Assembly: GCA_045656345.1 (NCBI GenBank)
Contig: JAZOQZ010000033.1
Location: forward strand, 1-25,267
DNA: 25,267 bases
Direction: 5' to 3'
Source: SIG452 sp045656345
GTDB taxonomy: Bacteria; Bacillota; Clostridia; UMGS1840
Of this stretch, positions 14,162 to 22,680 are shown piece by piece. The notes under the pieces are model-generated. The model was not told where the DNA came from. It did no database searches and saw only the letters and a list, made by a program, of their open reading frames with translations. Every line of letters begins with the position of its first letter. Within the stretch, counting starts at the first letter, position 1. A program made the translations under genes and the position numbers.

Positions 14162-16396
14162 CTATTCTTTTATGATTGCAACTTCACCGTCACGGTAATC
14201 TGCGGTAAAGCTTTCGCCGGCGAGCAATTCACCTGCAATAAACATATCTGCAATCTTATCTTCCACTTCACGCTCAATTAGGCGGCGTAACGGTCTTGCA
14301 CCAAATTTTTCATCAAAACCGTTTTCGATGAGATATTCCACCAAATTGTCGGTAAAGGAAACATAAAGTTTTTTATCACCCAGGTTTTTCTCAATATCCG
14401 AGAGCATAATGTGGGTAATTTTTCGGAGCTCTTCTTTTCCCAACGGGTCAAACACCACGATTTTATCCACACGGTTTAAAAATTCGGGACGGAAAAATTC
14501 ACGAAGCGCTTTATTCACTTTATCTTTTGCTTTGCCGTCATTATTGCCTGAAAAACCTAAGGATGCGGCTTTGTAGTCACTGCCTGCATTGGTGGTCATA
14601 ATGATGATGGCATTATAGAAGCGAACGGTTTTGCCGTGGCTGTCGGTTAGGATACCGTCATCTAAAATCTGCAGAAGCAGGTTAAACACATCAGGATGTG
14701 CTTTTTCGATTTCGTCAAAGAGAATGATGGAATAGGGTTTCTTTCTGATTTTCTCAGTGAGAAGCCCTGCATCATCGTAGCCAACGTATCCCGGAGGGGA
14801 GCCAATCAGCTTGGATGCGGTGTGCTTTTCCATATATTCACTCATATCAAAACGGATGATGCTTTCCTCACTGCCAAAGAGTTCGTAGGCAAGGGTTTTT
14901 ACCAGCTCGGTTTTACCCACGCCGGTAGGTCCTGCAAAGATAAAGGAAGTGGGTTTTCTTTTGGAAGAAAGACCTGCTCTGCCACGGCGAACCGCTGCGG
15001 CAACGGCATTTACACCATCTTCCTGACCTGCAATGCGAAGCTTAATTTTATCTTCTAAGTGAATCAGATTTTTTGCTTCAATGCCGGTGATATTGCGAAC
15101 AGGAATCCGGGTGATATTTTCAATCACGGTGGCAATATCTTCGGTGGTTACCGCACGATATGCCCCTTTTTCCAGTTCTGCAATTTTATCTTTTAGCTGA
15201 CATTCTCTGATTTTATAGTCTGCCGCTTTCTGATAATCGTCGATGGAATCATTTTCCACGGATGCTTCTTTTAGTTCCACAATGGACTTGAGTTCTGCAC
15301 GCAGTTTTTCCAATTCTACCAAAGAATCGTTGGTCACATTTTTCACTGCACCGCTTTCGTCCATCAGATCGATTGCCTTATCAGGCAGTTTTCTTTCAAA
15401 AATATAGCGGTCTGCCATTACAGCGGCGGTTTCAATGGCTTCGTCGGAATAGGTTACCTTGTGATAATCTTCGTAGTAGCCACGGATTCCTTTTAAGATT
15501 TCAATGGTTTCATACACATCAGGTTCTTCCACCATTACTGTTGCAAAGCGGCGCTCTAATGCAGAATCCTTTTCAATATGCTTTCTGTATTCTTCGGGAG
15601 TGGTGGCACCAATCATGCGAAGCTGACCTTTTGCCAGATAGGGTTTTAAAATGTTTGCAGCGTTCATAGCACCGTTGGCATCACCTGCCGCCACGATGTT
15701 GTGAATTTCGTCTATCACCAGGATAACGTTGCCACGTTCGATAGCATCGTTAACCACCGCTTTTAAGCGCTGTTCAAATTGACCCCGAAATTGGGTGCCT
15801 GCAATCATTCCTGCAAAATCCACCAGGAAAATCTGAGCGTTTAACAGTTTGTGAGGCACTTCTCCATTCACAATTTTTAATGCCAGACCTTCTGCAATGG
15901 CAGTTTTTCCAACCCCGGGTTCCCCTAAGAGAACAGGATTGTTTTTGGTGCGGCGGTTTAAAATGTGAATCACACGGTTAATTTCTGCATTTCTGCCGAT
16001 AACCGCATCAATTTCACCCAGACGTGCCTTATCGTTCAAGTTGGTTCCGTAGGATTCCAGGGGTGTTTTTTTCTTTTGCTTTTGTTTTTTGTTTTTCTGT
16101 TTGATGCCGATATCCTCAGGACGGATTTCTGCCCCTTCAGGCATTTCTTCCTCAGGAATCATCATCATATTATCGCCGAACATAGCGCCTTGTTCCATCA
16201 TTTCGGTGAGCTCTTCATTCATATTCATGAAGTCCTCTTCGTTGATGCCGAACTGAGAAAGCATTTTATCAAAGGGTTTGATGCCAAGCTCTTTGGCACA
16301 CTGAAAACACAGCCCTTCGGAAACTTCCTTTCCGTTCTCCATCTTGGTGATGAACACCACCGCCATATTCTTCTTACATTTTGAGCATAATACCAT
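14162..16396 (-). CDS. ClpE-like AAA+ unfoldase with N-terminal zinc finger
   Basis: A 744-residue Hsp100 ATPase that would unfold substrates for ClpP. The N-terminus has two CxxC pairs (Cys4/Cys7 and Cys30/Cys33) as in ClpE and McsA, then an acidic Met-rich stretch and a Lys-rich linker, in place of the double Clp-N domain of ClpC. AAA domain 1 has GEPGVGKTAIAEG and ILVIDEIHN; the middle region holds a UVR-like segment (DYQKAADYKIRECQLKDKI); AAA domain 2 has GPTGVGKTELVKTLA and IILFDEIEKAHPDV. An LGF tripeptide in AASLGFSG fits the ClpP-docking loop. The ATG follows an AAAGAGG site. It is the last gene after ruvX and the DUF1292 gene, 54 bases from the latter, with an inverted repeat TTTGC/GCAAA (16423-16438) between them; no CtsR-box match was seen. 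Confidence 0.9.
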   Translation of the reverse strand: MVLCSKCKKNMAVVFITKMENGKEVSEGLCFQCAKELGIKPFDKMLSQFGINEEDFMNMNEELTEMMEQGAMFGDNMMMIPEEEMPEGAEIRPEDIGIKQKNKKQKQKKKTPLESYGTNLNDKARLGEIDAVIGRNAEINRVIHILNRRTKNNPVLLGEPGVGKTAIAEGLALKIVNGEVPHKLLNAQIFLVDFAGMIAGTQFRGQFEQRLKAVVNDAIERGNVILVIDEIHNIVAAGDANGAMNAANILKPYLAKGQLRMIGATTPEEYRKHIEKDSALERRFATVMVEEPDVYETIEILKGIRGYYEDYHKVTYSDEAIETAAVMADRYIFERKLPDKAIDLMDESGAVKNVTNDSLVELEKLRAELKSIVELKEASVENDSIDDYQKAADYKIRECQLKDKIAELEKGAYRAVTTEDIATVIENITRIPVRNITGIEAKNLIHLEDKIKLRIAGQEDGVNAVAAAVRRGRAGLSSKRKPTSFIFAGPTGVGKTELVKTLAYELFGSEESIIRFDMSEYMEKHTASKLIGSPPGYVGYDDAGLLTEKIRKKPYSIILFDEIEKAHPDVFNLLLQILDDGILTDSHGKTVRFYNAIIIMTTNAGSDYKAASLGFSGNNDGKAKDKVNKALREFFRPEFLNRVDKIVVFDPLGKEELRKITHIMLSDIEKNLGDKKLYVSFTDNLVEYLIENGFDEKFGARPLRRLIEREVEDKIADMFIAGELLAGESFTADYRDGEVAIIKE

Positions 16397-16450
16397 TTAA
16401 ATAGCCTCTTTAAAATTAGAAATTTGCGAAATAGCAAACAAACTAAAAAA

Positions 16451-16777
16451 TTAGTCTAATAATTCGTCTTCACGGCGTAACAGTTCGCGGAATGCCGCTT
16501 CTTCTTCGGTGGGATCTTCAATTTCGATGAAAGCGTTGCCGTCTTCGGTCACTTTGAGCATTACCACGTCCACTTCTGCAGGTGCTGCTGTGGTCAGAAC
16601 GGGAGTGAATGCACCGTAAACACCATCTTTGAATTCAAATAAGTCAATGAGTTCATAGTCTTCGGCGTTGCCGTTTTCATCATATAAAGTTACAATTTGT
16701 TCGATGGTTTCTTCCTCTGTTTCTGCGGGAGTTACCACGATTTCTTCCTGTTCTTCAAAAGTTTTATTGTCTGCCAT
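16451..16777 (-). CDS. DUF1292 family protein (YrzB-like)
   Basis: A very acidic 108-residue cytoplasmic protein. The central QIVTLYDENGNAEDYELIDL and the following FEFKDGVYGAFTPV match DUF1292, whose members often contain the pattern ...LxDExGxExxFxVLxxFExxxxxYxxLxP. Function is unknown. It is commonly found beside ruvX, as here (85 bases apart). AAGGAGG stands a normal distance before the ATG (complement 16775-16777); the longer frame to 16852 would run through that site and is rejected. The tail ends in a charged ELLRREDELLD. Confidence 0.85.
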   Translation of the reverse strand: MADNKTFEEQEEIVVTPAETEEETIEQIVTLYDENGNAEDYELIDLFEFKDGVYGAFTPVLTTAAPAEVDVVMLKVTEDGNAFIEIEDPTEEEAAFRELLRREDELLD

Positions 16778-16862
16778 AATAAAGTCCTCCTTGTTTTTTT
16801 TTGACTTTTTTGGAATCCTGTTTGTTCCAAAAATATAAAAATGAAATTTCAATGCGTTTTTT

Positions 16863-17282
16863 TTAGCCGTTGGGATGGCTTTGCATGTACCCCTGCAGAA
16901 TAATTGCCGCAGAAAGCATATCTTTTTTGCCTTCCTTTTTCTTCACATTCATCCCGATTAAGGCCCTTTGTGCCACAATGGTGGTCATCCGTTCATCGTA
17001 ATAATCAATGGGAATTTCGGGAAAATCCTCGGAAAGTTTTTTGGCAAAGTCATGGGTTTTTTCCACGCGGGGACCATCACTGCCGTCCATATTTTTGGGA
17101 AGTCCCAGCACAATCTTTTCAATCTTGTACTCTGCAAGGTATGGGGTCAGCTGACGTATGGCATCACGGTCTCCGTTTATGGTAATATAACCGATGGGCT
17201 GAGCGGTGATGCCCAGTAAATCCGACACCGCAAGACCGATTCTGCGGTCACCGTAATCAATAGCTAAGGTTCTTGGGTACAT
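16863..17282 (-). CDS. ruvX: Putative pre-16S rRNA nuclease / RuvX (YqgF family)
   Basis: A 139-residue RNase H-fold protein of the YqgF/RuvX family, implicated in 5' maturation of 16S rRNA and first proposed as a Holliday-junction resolvase. Motifs: LAIDYGDRRIGLAVSD with catalytic Asp9, IVLGLPKNMDGSDGPR, YDERMTT and KKDMLSAAIILQ. The ATG (complement 17280-17282) is preceded by GGAGG at a rather short distance of four bases; the longer frame to 17366 would extend through the promoter region. Downstream on the same strand are the DUF1292 and clp genes. Confidence 0.92.
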   Translation of the reverse strand: MYPRTLAIDYGDRRIGLAVSDLLGITAQPIGYITINGDRDAIRQLTPYLAEYKIEKIVLGLPKNMDGSDGPRVEKTHDFAKKLSEDFPEIPIDYYDERMTTIVAQRALIGMNVKKKEGKKDMLSAAIILQGYMQSHPNG

Positions 17283-17345
17283 AGTGCCTCCGTTGGAACG
17301 ATGGGAAATGAATAATGAATAATTTTGGTGGCAGGCAAAGCCTGC

Positions 17346-17373
17346 ATTATATGGGGAAGCGATCATTTGTCAG
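17346..17373 (-). promoter_or_regulatory. Promoter of ruvX
   Basis: On the minus strand CTGACA (complement 17368-17373) and TATAAT (complement 17346-17351) have a 16-base spacer. A hairpin GCAGGC/GCCTGC (17330-17345) lies directly downstream in the predicted leader. The promoter begins about ten bases after the end of the structured repeat. Confidence 0.62.
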
Positions 17374-17383
17374 GTTCCCACTA

Positions 17384-17586
17384 TCTAAGGCACAGAAAAA
17401 GGATTCGGAATGAACAAACTGAGTCCGTCAGGGGTTACCCGAAGCTGTACGTTGGTACAGCGAGAGGCGAAGTTTGTTGATAGCAACAAGCATTTTTAAT
17501 CAAATTTCGCTACCAAACGAAATTTCACCTTAGAAAAAATATGCTTAATCCCATGCTTGTTGCGCTCCGGATTCTTTTACAAGCCG
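17384..17586 (-). repeat. Structured intergenic repeat, minus-strand copy after the Dabb gene
   Basis: On the minus strand CGGCTTGTAAAAG follows the Dabb stop codon within six bases. Then come a degenerate terminator part, AAGGTGAAA, hairpin AAATTTCG/CGAAATTT (17502-17525), and a three-way-junction unit: outer AACAAACT (17413-17420)/AGTTTGTT (17471-17478), hairpin GCTGTAC/GTACAGC (17444-17461), and small hairpin CTGA/TCAG (17419-17431, sharing two bases with the outer stem). A further pair, CAACAAGCAT (17484-17493)/ATGCTTGTTG (17553-17562), encloses the AAATTT hairpin. The end sequence (ATTCCGAATCC, TGTGCCTTAG) aligns with the end of unit B. Together with the ruvX promoter it fills the 307-base spacer. 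Confidence 0.75.
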
Positions 17587-17589
17587 TTT

Positions 17590-17892
17590 TTAAACTTCGT
17601 AGTCACAGAGTACGCGGTTTTCTGCAATGCTTCTGATATAGTCCTTACAAGCCACATGAAGCGGATGATCCTGATAAGCGTTTAAGCTGTCCCAATCGGG
17701 AAACTCGGAATACAGGCAAATGTCGTATGCCGCATCGCTTTTATTCTGGTCAATCCCGATTTCGCAGGTGAGAAGCCCCGGGATTTTGCCGTTTAAGTTT
17801 TCCAGCATTTCCTTCATTTTGAGCATCATCTGCGGTTTGGATTCACCGTTTACTTCGTCTTTAATGTTCCAGAATACAATGTGTTTTACCAT
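17590..17892 (-). CDS. Dabb (stress-responsive A/B barrel) domain protein
   Basis: A 100-residue protein spanning a single Dabb domain. The start MVKHIVFWNIKDEV, a KIPGLLTCEIGID segment, AAYDICLYSEFPDWDSLNAYQDHP and a C-terminal ENRVLCDYEV are all characteristic. Dabb proteins are dimeric alpha/beta barrels; roles vary (stress-induced proteins, polyketide cyclases) and no substrate can be assigned. GGAGA precedes the ATG by seven bases. It follows capD on the same strand by 42 bases and is probably cotranscribed with it, although no functional link to polysaccharide synthesis is known. Confidence 0.88.
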   Translation of the reverse strand: MVKHIVFWNIKDEVNGESKPQMMLKMKEMLENLNGKIPGLLTCEIGIDQNKSDAAYDICLYSEFPDWDSLNAYQDHPLHVACKDYIRSIAENRVLCDYEV

Positions 17893-17934
17893 AATTTTTC
17901 TCCATTTTGAGGTTGGGTTCGGGGTGGCTTTTGC

Positions 17935-19794
17935 TTACTTGGTTTTATTGCAGTCTAAGTCGGGAGAATAGGTGTCTACCATAGCGGCAACCGCTTTTTT
18001 CACGCTGTCGGGGTCGGTATCGTAGAGCACTGCTTTTAAATCTTCCAGCTGTTTGGTTAACTGCTCATATTCACAGACAATGGGCTGTCCGATGAAAATC
18101 TTGTTGTGAGAGGTGTTGGTCAATCCTTCTTCTGCCATCAAAAGTTCTTCGTAGAGCTTTTCGCCGGGACGAAGACCGGACACCTTGATTTCAATATCCT
18201 TGCCGGGAGTGTAGCCGGAAAGACGAATCAGTTTTTCGGCTAAATCGTAAATTCTCACGGGGCGACCCATATCCAGCACGAAGATTTCGCCACCGGTAGC
18301 AAAGCTTGCCGCCTGCAACACCAGCTGAGATGCTTCGGGAATGGTCATGAAATAGCGGGTGATATCCTTATGGGTAACCGTAACAGGTCCGCCACGCTGA
18401 ATCTGACGTTTAAAGAGGGGAATTACCGAACCGTTGGAACCAAGCACGTTGCCGAAGCGAACTGCCACAAAATCGGTTTCCGAAATGGACTGAACGGATT
18501 GGGTAATCATTTCGCAGATACGCTTGGTGGCACCCATAATGTTGGTGGGATTTACTGCCTTATCAGTAGAAATCAGCACAAATTTTTCCACCTGATATTT
18601 ATGTGCGGTCAAAGCGGTATTGTAGGTGCCGAACACATTGTTTTTGATGGCTTCCTGAGGAGCTTTTTCCATTAAGGGAACGTGTTTGTGTGCCGCTGCA
18701 TGGAACACCAGTTGGGGACGGTAGTAATCAAACAATTCATCTAAGCGTTTCTGGTCACGCACAGATGCGATGATCACTTCCAGAGGAAGTTCGGGATACT
18801 GATAACGCAGTTCCTGTTGCAGATCGTAGGCGTTGTTTTCATAACAGTCCACCACCACCAGTTTACCGGGATTGTATTTGGCAATCTGACGGCATAATTC
18901 GGAACCGATGGAGCCGCCTCCTCCGGTTACCAACACGGTTTTGCCCGCAATCTGAGTGGTTAAACTCTGATTATCCAAGACAATGGGATCACGTTCTAAA
19001 AGGTCTTCAATCTCCACATCACGGATGGCGTTGGAGGAGATGGTTTTTTTATCAGACATCGATTCCTCGATACCGGGCAGGATTTTGATTTTGCAGGTGG
19101 TTTCGCTGCAGACGGATAAAATTTTCTGCAGGGTGTTCTGATCGGCAGAGGGAATGGCAATGACAATCACTTCTGCATTTTGCTCTTTTGTCACTTTTGG
19201 AATATCTTTTCTGGAGCCCATTACACGATAACCGTGAATGGAACGCCCAATTTTTTGGGGGTTATCGTCGATGATACCCACAATCCGGTATAAGTGCTGC
19301 TGATGACGCAGGATATCTTCAATTAAAAGTTTGGCTGCAGAGCCGCCGCCGATAATTAAGGTGTTGGCACCGTCTTTGCTCTTATGAGGCAAATCGGTTG
19401 CAGAGAGAATCATACGGAACAGTACACGGGTTCCCACAATCATCACAACGCCTAAGAAATTGAAAATAATCATAATTTTGTGGGAGAGAAACAGGTCGGG
19501 GAACAGAATTCTTATCACCATCATCGGCAAGGTTCCTAAGGCAAAATAGCCCATGGTTCTGCCGTATTCTCTGATACTGCTGTATTTCCAGAGGGTATTG
19601 TAGCATCTGGCACATAACATACTGACAGCGGTAAAGAACGTGGTTAACCAAACGGTGTTGAAGGTCTGATCCACAATCGCTTCGGGAACCCCGTCGTCAA
19701 AACGCATAATGATAAACGCAAGATACGACAAGACCATACAAATAAAATCTGTAAAAATCAAGCCGTATTTTTTGTATTTTTTAAAAAGATCCAT
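17935..19794 (-). CDS. CapD/EpsC-type nucleoside-diphosphate-sugar 4,6-dehydratase, membrane-anchored
   Basis: A 619-residue protein of the FlaA1/PglF/WbpM/CapD family, which converts UDP-GlcNAc to a 4-keto-6-deoxy sugar for surface glycans. Four hydrophobic segments lie within residues 10-130, followed by a CoA-binding-like Rossmann domain (TLIIGGGSAA, about 145-154) and a catalytic SDR domain with VLVTGGGGSIGSEL (287-300), AAAHKHVPLME, STDKAVNP (408-415) and MGATKR, where Met stands in the usual Tyr position as in this family. GAAGGAAG precedes the ATG by seven bases. It is divergent from the polysaccharide operon across a 313-base spacer with two good promoters. Confidence 0.93.
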   Translation of the reverse strand: MDLFKKYKKYGLIFTDFICMVLSYLAFIIMRFDDGVPEAIVDQTFNTVWLTTFFTAVSMLCARCYNTLWKYSSIREYGRTMGYFALGTLPMMVIRILFPDLFLSHKIMIIFNFLGVVMIVGTRVLFRMILSATDLPHKSKDGANTLIIGGGSAAKLLIEDILRHQQHLYRIVGIIDDNPQKIGRSIHGYRVMGSRKDIPKVTKEQNAEVIVIAIPSADQNTLQKILSVCSETTCKIKILPGIEESMSDKKTISSNAIRDVEIEDLLERDPIVLDNQSLTTQIAGKTVLVTGGGGSIGSELCRQIAKYNPGKLVVVDCYENNAYDLQQELRYQYPELPLEVIIASVRDQKRLDELFDYYRPQLVFHAAAHKHVPLMEKAPQEAIKNNVFGTYNTALTAHKYQVEKFVLISTDKAVNPTNIMGATKRICEMITQSVQSISETDFVAVRFGNVLGSNGSVIPLFKRQIQRGGPVTVTHKDITRYFMTIPEASQLVLQAASFATGGEIFVLDMGRPVRIYDLAEKLIRLSGYTPGKDIEIKVSGLRPGEKLYEELLMAEEGLTNTSHNKIFIGQPIVCEYEQLTKQLEDLKAVLYDTDPDSVKKAVAAMVDTYSPDLDCNKTK

Positions 19795-19864
19795 CGGTCA
19801 ACTTCCTTCTTTCACAAGGTTTTTCGCGGTGGGATAAAGGTATAAAACGCTATTATATAACTAT

Positions 19865-19893
19865 ATCATACAATAATATAGGGCAAAAGTCAA
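19865..19893 (-). promoter_or_regulatory. Promoter of capD-like gene
   Basis: On the minus strand TTGACT (complement 19888-19893) and TATGAT (complement 19865-19870) are separated by 17 bases. An inverted repeat at 19908-19943 lies just upstream. Confidence 0.72.
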
Positions 19894-19907
19894 GAAAAAA
19901 ACAGATA

Positions 19908-19943
19908 TTTTCCCTGAAAAATTACCCATTTCTTCAGGGAAAA
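19908..19943. repeat. Inverted repeat between divergent polysaccharide promoters
   Basis: TTTTCCCTGAA (19908-19918) and TTCAGGGAAAA (19933-19943) are exact complements 14 bases apart. The repeat lies between the capD and wzz-like promoters and could be a shared operator; no regulator gene is adjacent. Confidence 0.5.
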
Positions 19944-20016
19944 GGAATCCGACGGGGAAAAAACTGAAAATCTTGACAGAAACTGTGGAAAAACACCTCA
20001 AAAATCAAGAAATCAG

Positions 20017-20045
20017 TTGACATTTCGGGAAATGCGTGCTATAAT
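20017..20045 (+). promoter_or_regulatory. Promoter of the polysaccharide operon
   Basis: TTGACA (20017-20022) and TATAAT (20040-20045) have a 17-base spacer, a perfect sigma-A consensus. It is followed by a leader of about 55 bases. Confidence 0.88.
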
Positions 20046-20107
20046 AGTTGCGGAAAATTGTTCTTTTATCGTATAATAAATTTTAATCCCGAAAGGAAGC
20101 AGATGAC

Positions 20108-20935
20108 ATGGAACGGAATTTTACCGTCAATGAGATTATCACAATACTGTTGAAACGACTGTGGCTGATTATCACCCTGGCGCTGGTTGGGGGGATTATT
20201 TCCTTTGCTTATTCTCAGTATGTTTTACCAAAACAATACACCGCCAAGGTTGCCCTTTACGTATATAACGAAAAGGATGGTTCAGGAGCTCAGGCTGCTA
20301 TGAACGTGAACGACCTTAACCTGTCTGCCAGACTGGTGGAAACCTATATGGTTATCCTGAAGAGTGACACTGTGCTGGATCTGGTTTCTTCCAAAATCAG
20401 CCGTTTGGGGATTAACTATAAATCAAACGAATTGCGTGCGATGATTTCTTCCAATGTTGTGGAAGAAACCGAGGTGTTTGAGGTTGCAGTTTCCTGCGGA
20501 AATCCTGAACACGCAAAAATCATTGCTGACGCGATTGAGCAGGTTGCTCCCGACGAAATTATTCGTGTGGTGCGTGCCGGTGCAGTGGAAACGGTGGATA
20601 AGGCAAGTCTTCCCACCAAGCCCAGCTCTCCCAACACTTCTCAGAACACCATCATTGGTATTTTAGTGGGATTAGTGCTGGCATGCGGTATGGCGTTTGT
20701 GTTTGAACTGATGAACACTTCCGTAAAATCCAAAGACGAATTGACCGAACAGTATAAGTTGCCTGTTATTGCAGTAATCCCTAACCTGTACGGCGAAGGT
20801 TCTTCTCACGGCCGTTACGGTTATGGCGGAAGACGGGGACGTAAGCACGGATATGGATATGGTTACGGTTATGGTTACGGTTCTGCTTATCAGTCAGAGC
20901 CTGAAAATCCGGAACAAGGAGGGAACCAGGAATGA
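20108..20935 (+). CDS. Wzz/CpsC-type chain-length adaptor with Gly-Tyr-rich tail
   Basis: A 275-residue polysaccharide co-polymerase of the CapA/CpsC type: short cytoplasmic N-terminus, TM1 at about residues 17-38, extracellular Wzz domain, a Pro-rich segment (PTKPSSPNT) and TM2 at about 181-201. In Firmicutes this protein binds and activates the separate BY-kinase, which is the next gene, overlapping by four bases (ATGA). The cytoplasmic C-terminus is unusual: residues 236-258 are Gly/Tyr/Arg-rich with five consecutive YG pairs, encoded by hexamer repeats at about 20849-20880. AAAGGAAG precedes the ATG by eight bases. Confidence 0.9.
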   Translation: MERNFTVNEIITILLKRLWLIITLALVGGIISFAYSQYVLPKQYTAKVALYVYNEKDGSGAQAAMNVNDLNLSARLVETYMVILKSDTVLDLVSSKISRLGINYKSNELRAMISSNVVEETEVFEVAVSCGNPEHAKIIADAIEQVAPDEIIRVVRAGAVETVDKASLPTKPSSPNTSQNTIIGILVGLVLACGMAFVFELMNTSVKSKDELTEQYKLPVIAVIPNLYGEGSSHGRYGYGGRRGRKHGYGYGYGYGYGSAYQSEPENPEQGGNQE

Positions 20936-21840
20936 AAAAACTGAATAATCACACCTTGGGCTCTTTGTTTCGTTCCCGCAAGAAGGAAGAACAGCCCCGC
21001 ACACAGCGTTCCACTCACTTAATTGACGATAAAACCAGCTTCAGTGTCCGCGAAGCGTACAAAATCGGCAGAACCAACATCCGTTTTGCTCTGCCTGAAG
21101 AAGAATGCAGCACCATCATTGTGACCAGCTCCTGGCCGATGGAAGGAAAAACCACCAACTGCATTAACTTAGCAATTGCTTTTTCCCAGACCGGTGAAAA
21201 AACATTGCTCATCGACTGTGACTTAAGAAAACCCCGTGTTGCAAAAGTATTCGGGGTTACTTCCAAAATGGGTCTGTCCAATGCACTGCGTAATTTCTGC
21301 ACCGTGAAGGATGCAATTCACACCACTCAATATGAAAATCTTTCGATTATGCCTTCCGGACATATTCCCCCCAACCCTGCAGAACTTTTGTCTTCCAAAG
21401 AAATGCAGGATATGCTCACTGAACTGAAGAAAGAGTATCGCTATATTCTGATGGATACTCCTCCCGTAAACCTGTTGGCAGATGCATTGCTTTTAGCAAG
21501 CTCTGCATCCGGCACCGTGATGGTTACCCGTCAGGGTGTAACTGACCATAAGTCCTTACAGGAAGCTCTGGACAAGCTGAAATTCTCCGGCTCCAAAGTG
21601 CTTGGGTTCCTTTTAAATGACGCATCTGAGGATAGCGGTTCCTACTACCGTTACAATCTGGGTTACGGCAGATATGGTTACTACAAACGTCGTTACTACG
21701 GAAACTACGGCAGCTACGAACATTCCAGCAAAAAAGACGCCCGTTCTCAGGAAAAAGCGGAGCTTCTCAAAAAAATCCGACAGGGCGGACAGGTGCAGGC
21801 AGGCGAAAAAATCACCATCCAAAAGAACAATAAAAAATAG
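20932..21840 (+). CDS. CpsD/CapB family tyrosine-protein kinase (BY-kinase)
   Basis: A 302-residue cytoplasmic BY-kinase that autophosphorylates a tyrosine cluster and controls polysaccharide assembly. Walker A reads SSWPMEGKTT (about 66-75; usual SSxPGEGKST), Walker A' is LLIDCDLRKPR (92-102), and Walker B is YILMDTPPV (171-179). A cluster of 11 tyrosines lies in residues 238-262. It is followed by a charged 40-residue extension, so the cluster is not at the extreme C-terminus. The ATG overlaps the preceding stop codon and a GGAGG site lies upstream, indicating translational coupling with its membrane activator. Confidence 0.92.
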   Translation: MKKLNNHTLGSLFRSRKKEEQPRTQRSTHLIDDKTSFSVREAYKIGRTNIRFALPEEECSTIIVTSSWPMEGKTTNCINLAIAFSQTGEKTLLIDCDLRKPRVAKVFGVTSKMGLSNALRNFCTVKDAIHTTQYENLSIMPSGHIPPNPAELLSSKEMQDMLTELKKEYRYILMDTPPVNLLADALLLASSASGTVMVTRQGVTDHKSLQEALDKLKFSGSKVLGFLLNDASEDSGSYYRYNLGYGRYGYYKRRYYGNYGSYEHSSKKDARSQEKAELLKKIRQGGQVQAGEKITIQKNNKK

Positions 21841-21881
21841 CGTTTCCCTTGACATAATCCAATCGGAAAGCAGGTGAGTCC

Positions 21882-22664
21882 GTGCTCAAATACGTAGACG
21901 TGCATTCTCATATTCTTCATCGAACGGATGACGGACCCGAACATATCGAAACATCTCTCAGAATGCTGGAGGAAGAATACCGCCAGAATGTTGAAACGGT
22001 CATTTTCACTCCTCATTGTAAGGATGTGGAGCATATGTCGATTGACGAGTTCGTTGCCAAACGCAACAAGCGGGCGGAAGAACTTCGGCAGTATGCCAAA
22101 GAACAGGGTGCCATCATTCCCCAAATCCGTTTAGGAGCAGAAGTGCTTTTAAACTGTGACCTTTCGGAAATCGAAGGCATCGAAAAACTTTGCATTGAAG
22201 GCACTCGATACATCTTAATCGAAATGCCCTATTCCGCTTGGTACGACTGGATGTTTAATTCCCTTTATGCGCTGATTGCACATTGCAATCTGATTCCCGT
22301 GATTGCACATATTGAGCGTTATCCTCACATGGATAAGAAAAAATTCAATAAGCTTGCTTCCATGGATGTGTATTTTCAGATTAACGCAGAATCCATTTTA
22401 GATAAAAAACTTCGGAAACACGTGCTGAAAATGATTGAAAAAGATGCCATCCACCTGATGGGCAGTGACAGTCATAACCAATCGGAGCGTGCCCCCAACC
22501 TGGCGGAAGCATACGATTTTCTCAACAAAAAGATTTCCGACGAATTTGCTCATTATGTCAATGTAAACAGTCATTTGTTATTAGACAATGAATATATCGA
22601 AAAATATGCCAGCAACTATTATCAGGCAGAGCCTGAAAGTTTCTTCCGACGTATTTTCCGATAA
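21882..22664 (+). CDS. CpsB/YwqE-type PHP-domain protein-tyrosine phosphatase
   Basis: A 260-residue metal-dependent phosphatase expected to dephosphorylate the BY-kinase encoded just upstream. Metal ligands of the PHP fold are visible: DVHSHIL (His8, His10), FTPHCK (His45), Glu87 in GAEVLL, HIERYPH (His143) and SDSHN (Asp196, His198). The start is GTG at 21882, after AGGTG; no in-frame ATG gives the conserved N-terminus. The gap to the kinase gene is 41 bases. Kinase, adaptor and phosphatase together form the standard Firmicute control trio for capsule or exopolysaccharide. Confidence 0.92.
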   Translation: MLKYVDVHSHILHRTDDGPEHIETSLRMLEEEYRQNVETVIFTPHCKDVEHMSIDEFVAKRNKRAEELRQYAKEQGAIIPQIRLGAEVLLNCDLSEIEGIEKLCIEGTRYILIEMPYSAWYDWMFNSLYALIAHCNLIPVIAHIERYPHMDKKKFNKLASMDVYFQINAESILDKKLRKHVLKMIEKDAIHLMGSDSHNQSERAPNLAEAYDFLNKKISDEFAHYVNVNSHLLLDNEYIEKYASNYYQAEPESFFRRIFR

Positions 22665-22680
22665 GAAAGAGGAACATTTT

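Noticed and set aside
16423..16438. TTTGC/GCAAA inverted repeat before the clp gene as a CtsR site
   Set aside because: It does not match the tandem GGTCAAA-type CtsR heptads, and the gene probably belongs to the ruvX transcript.
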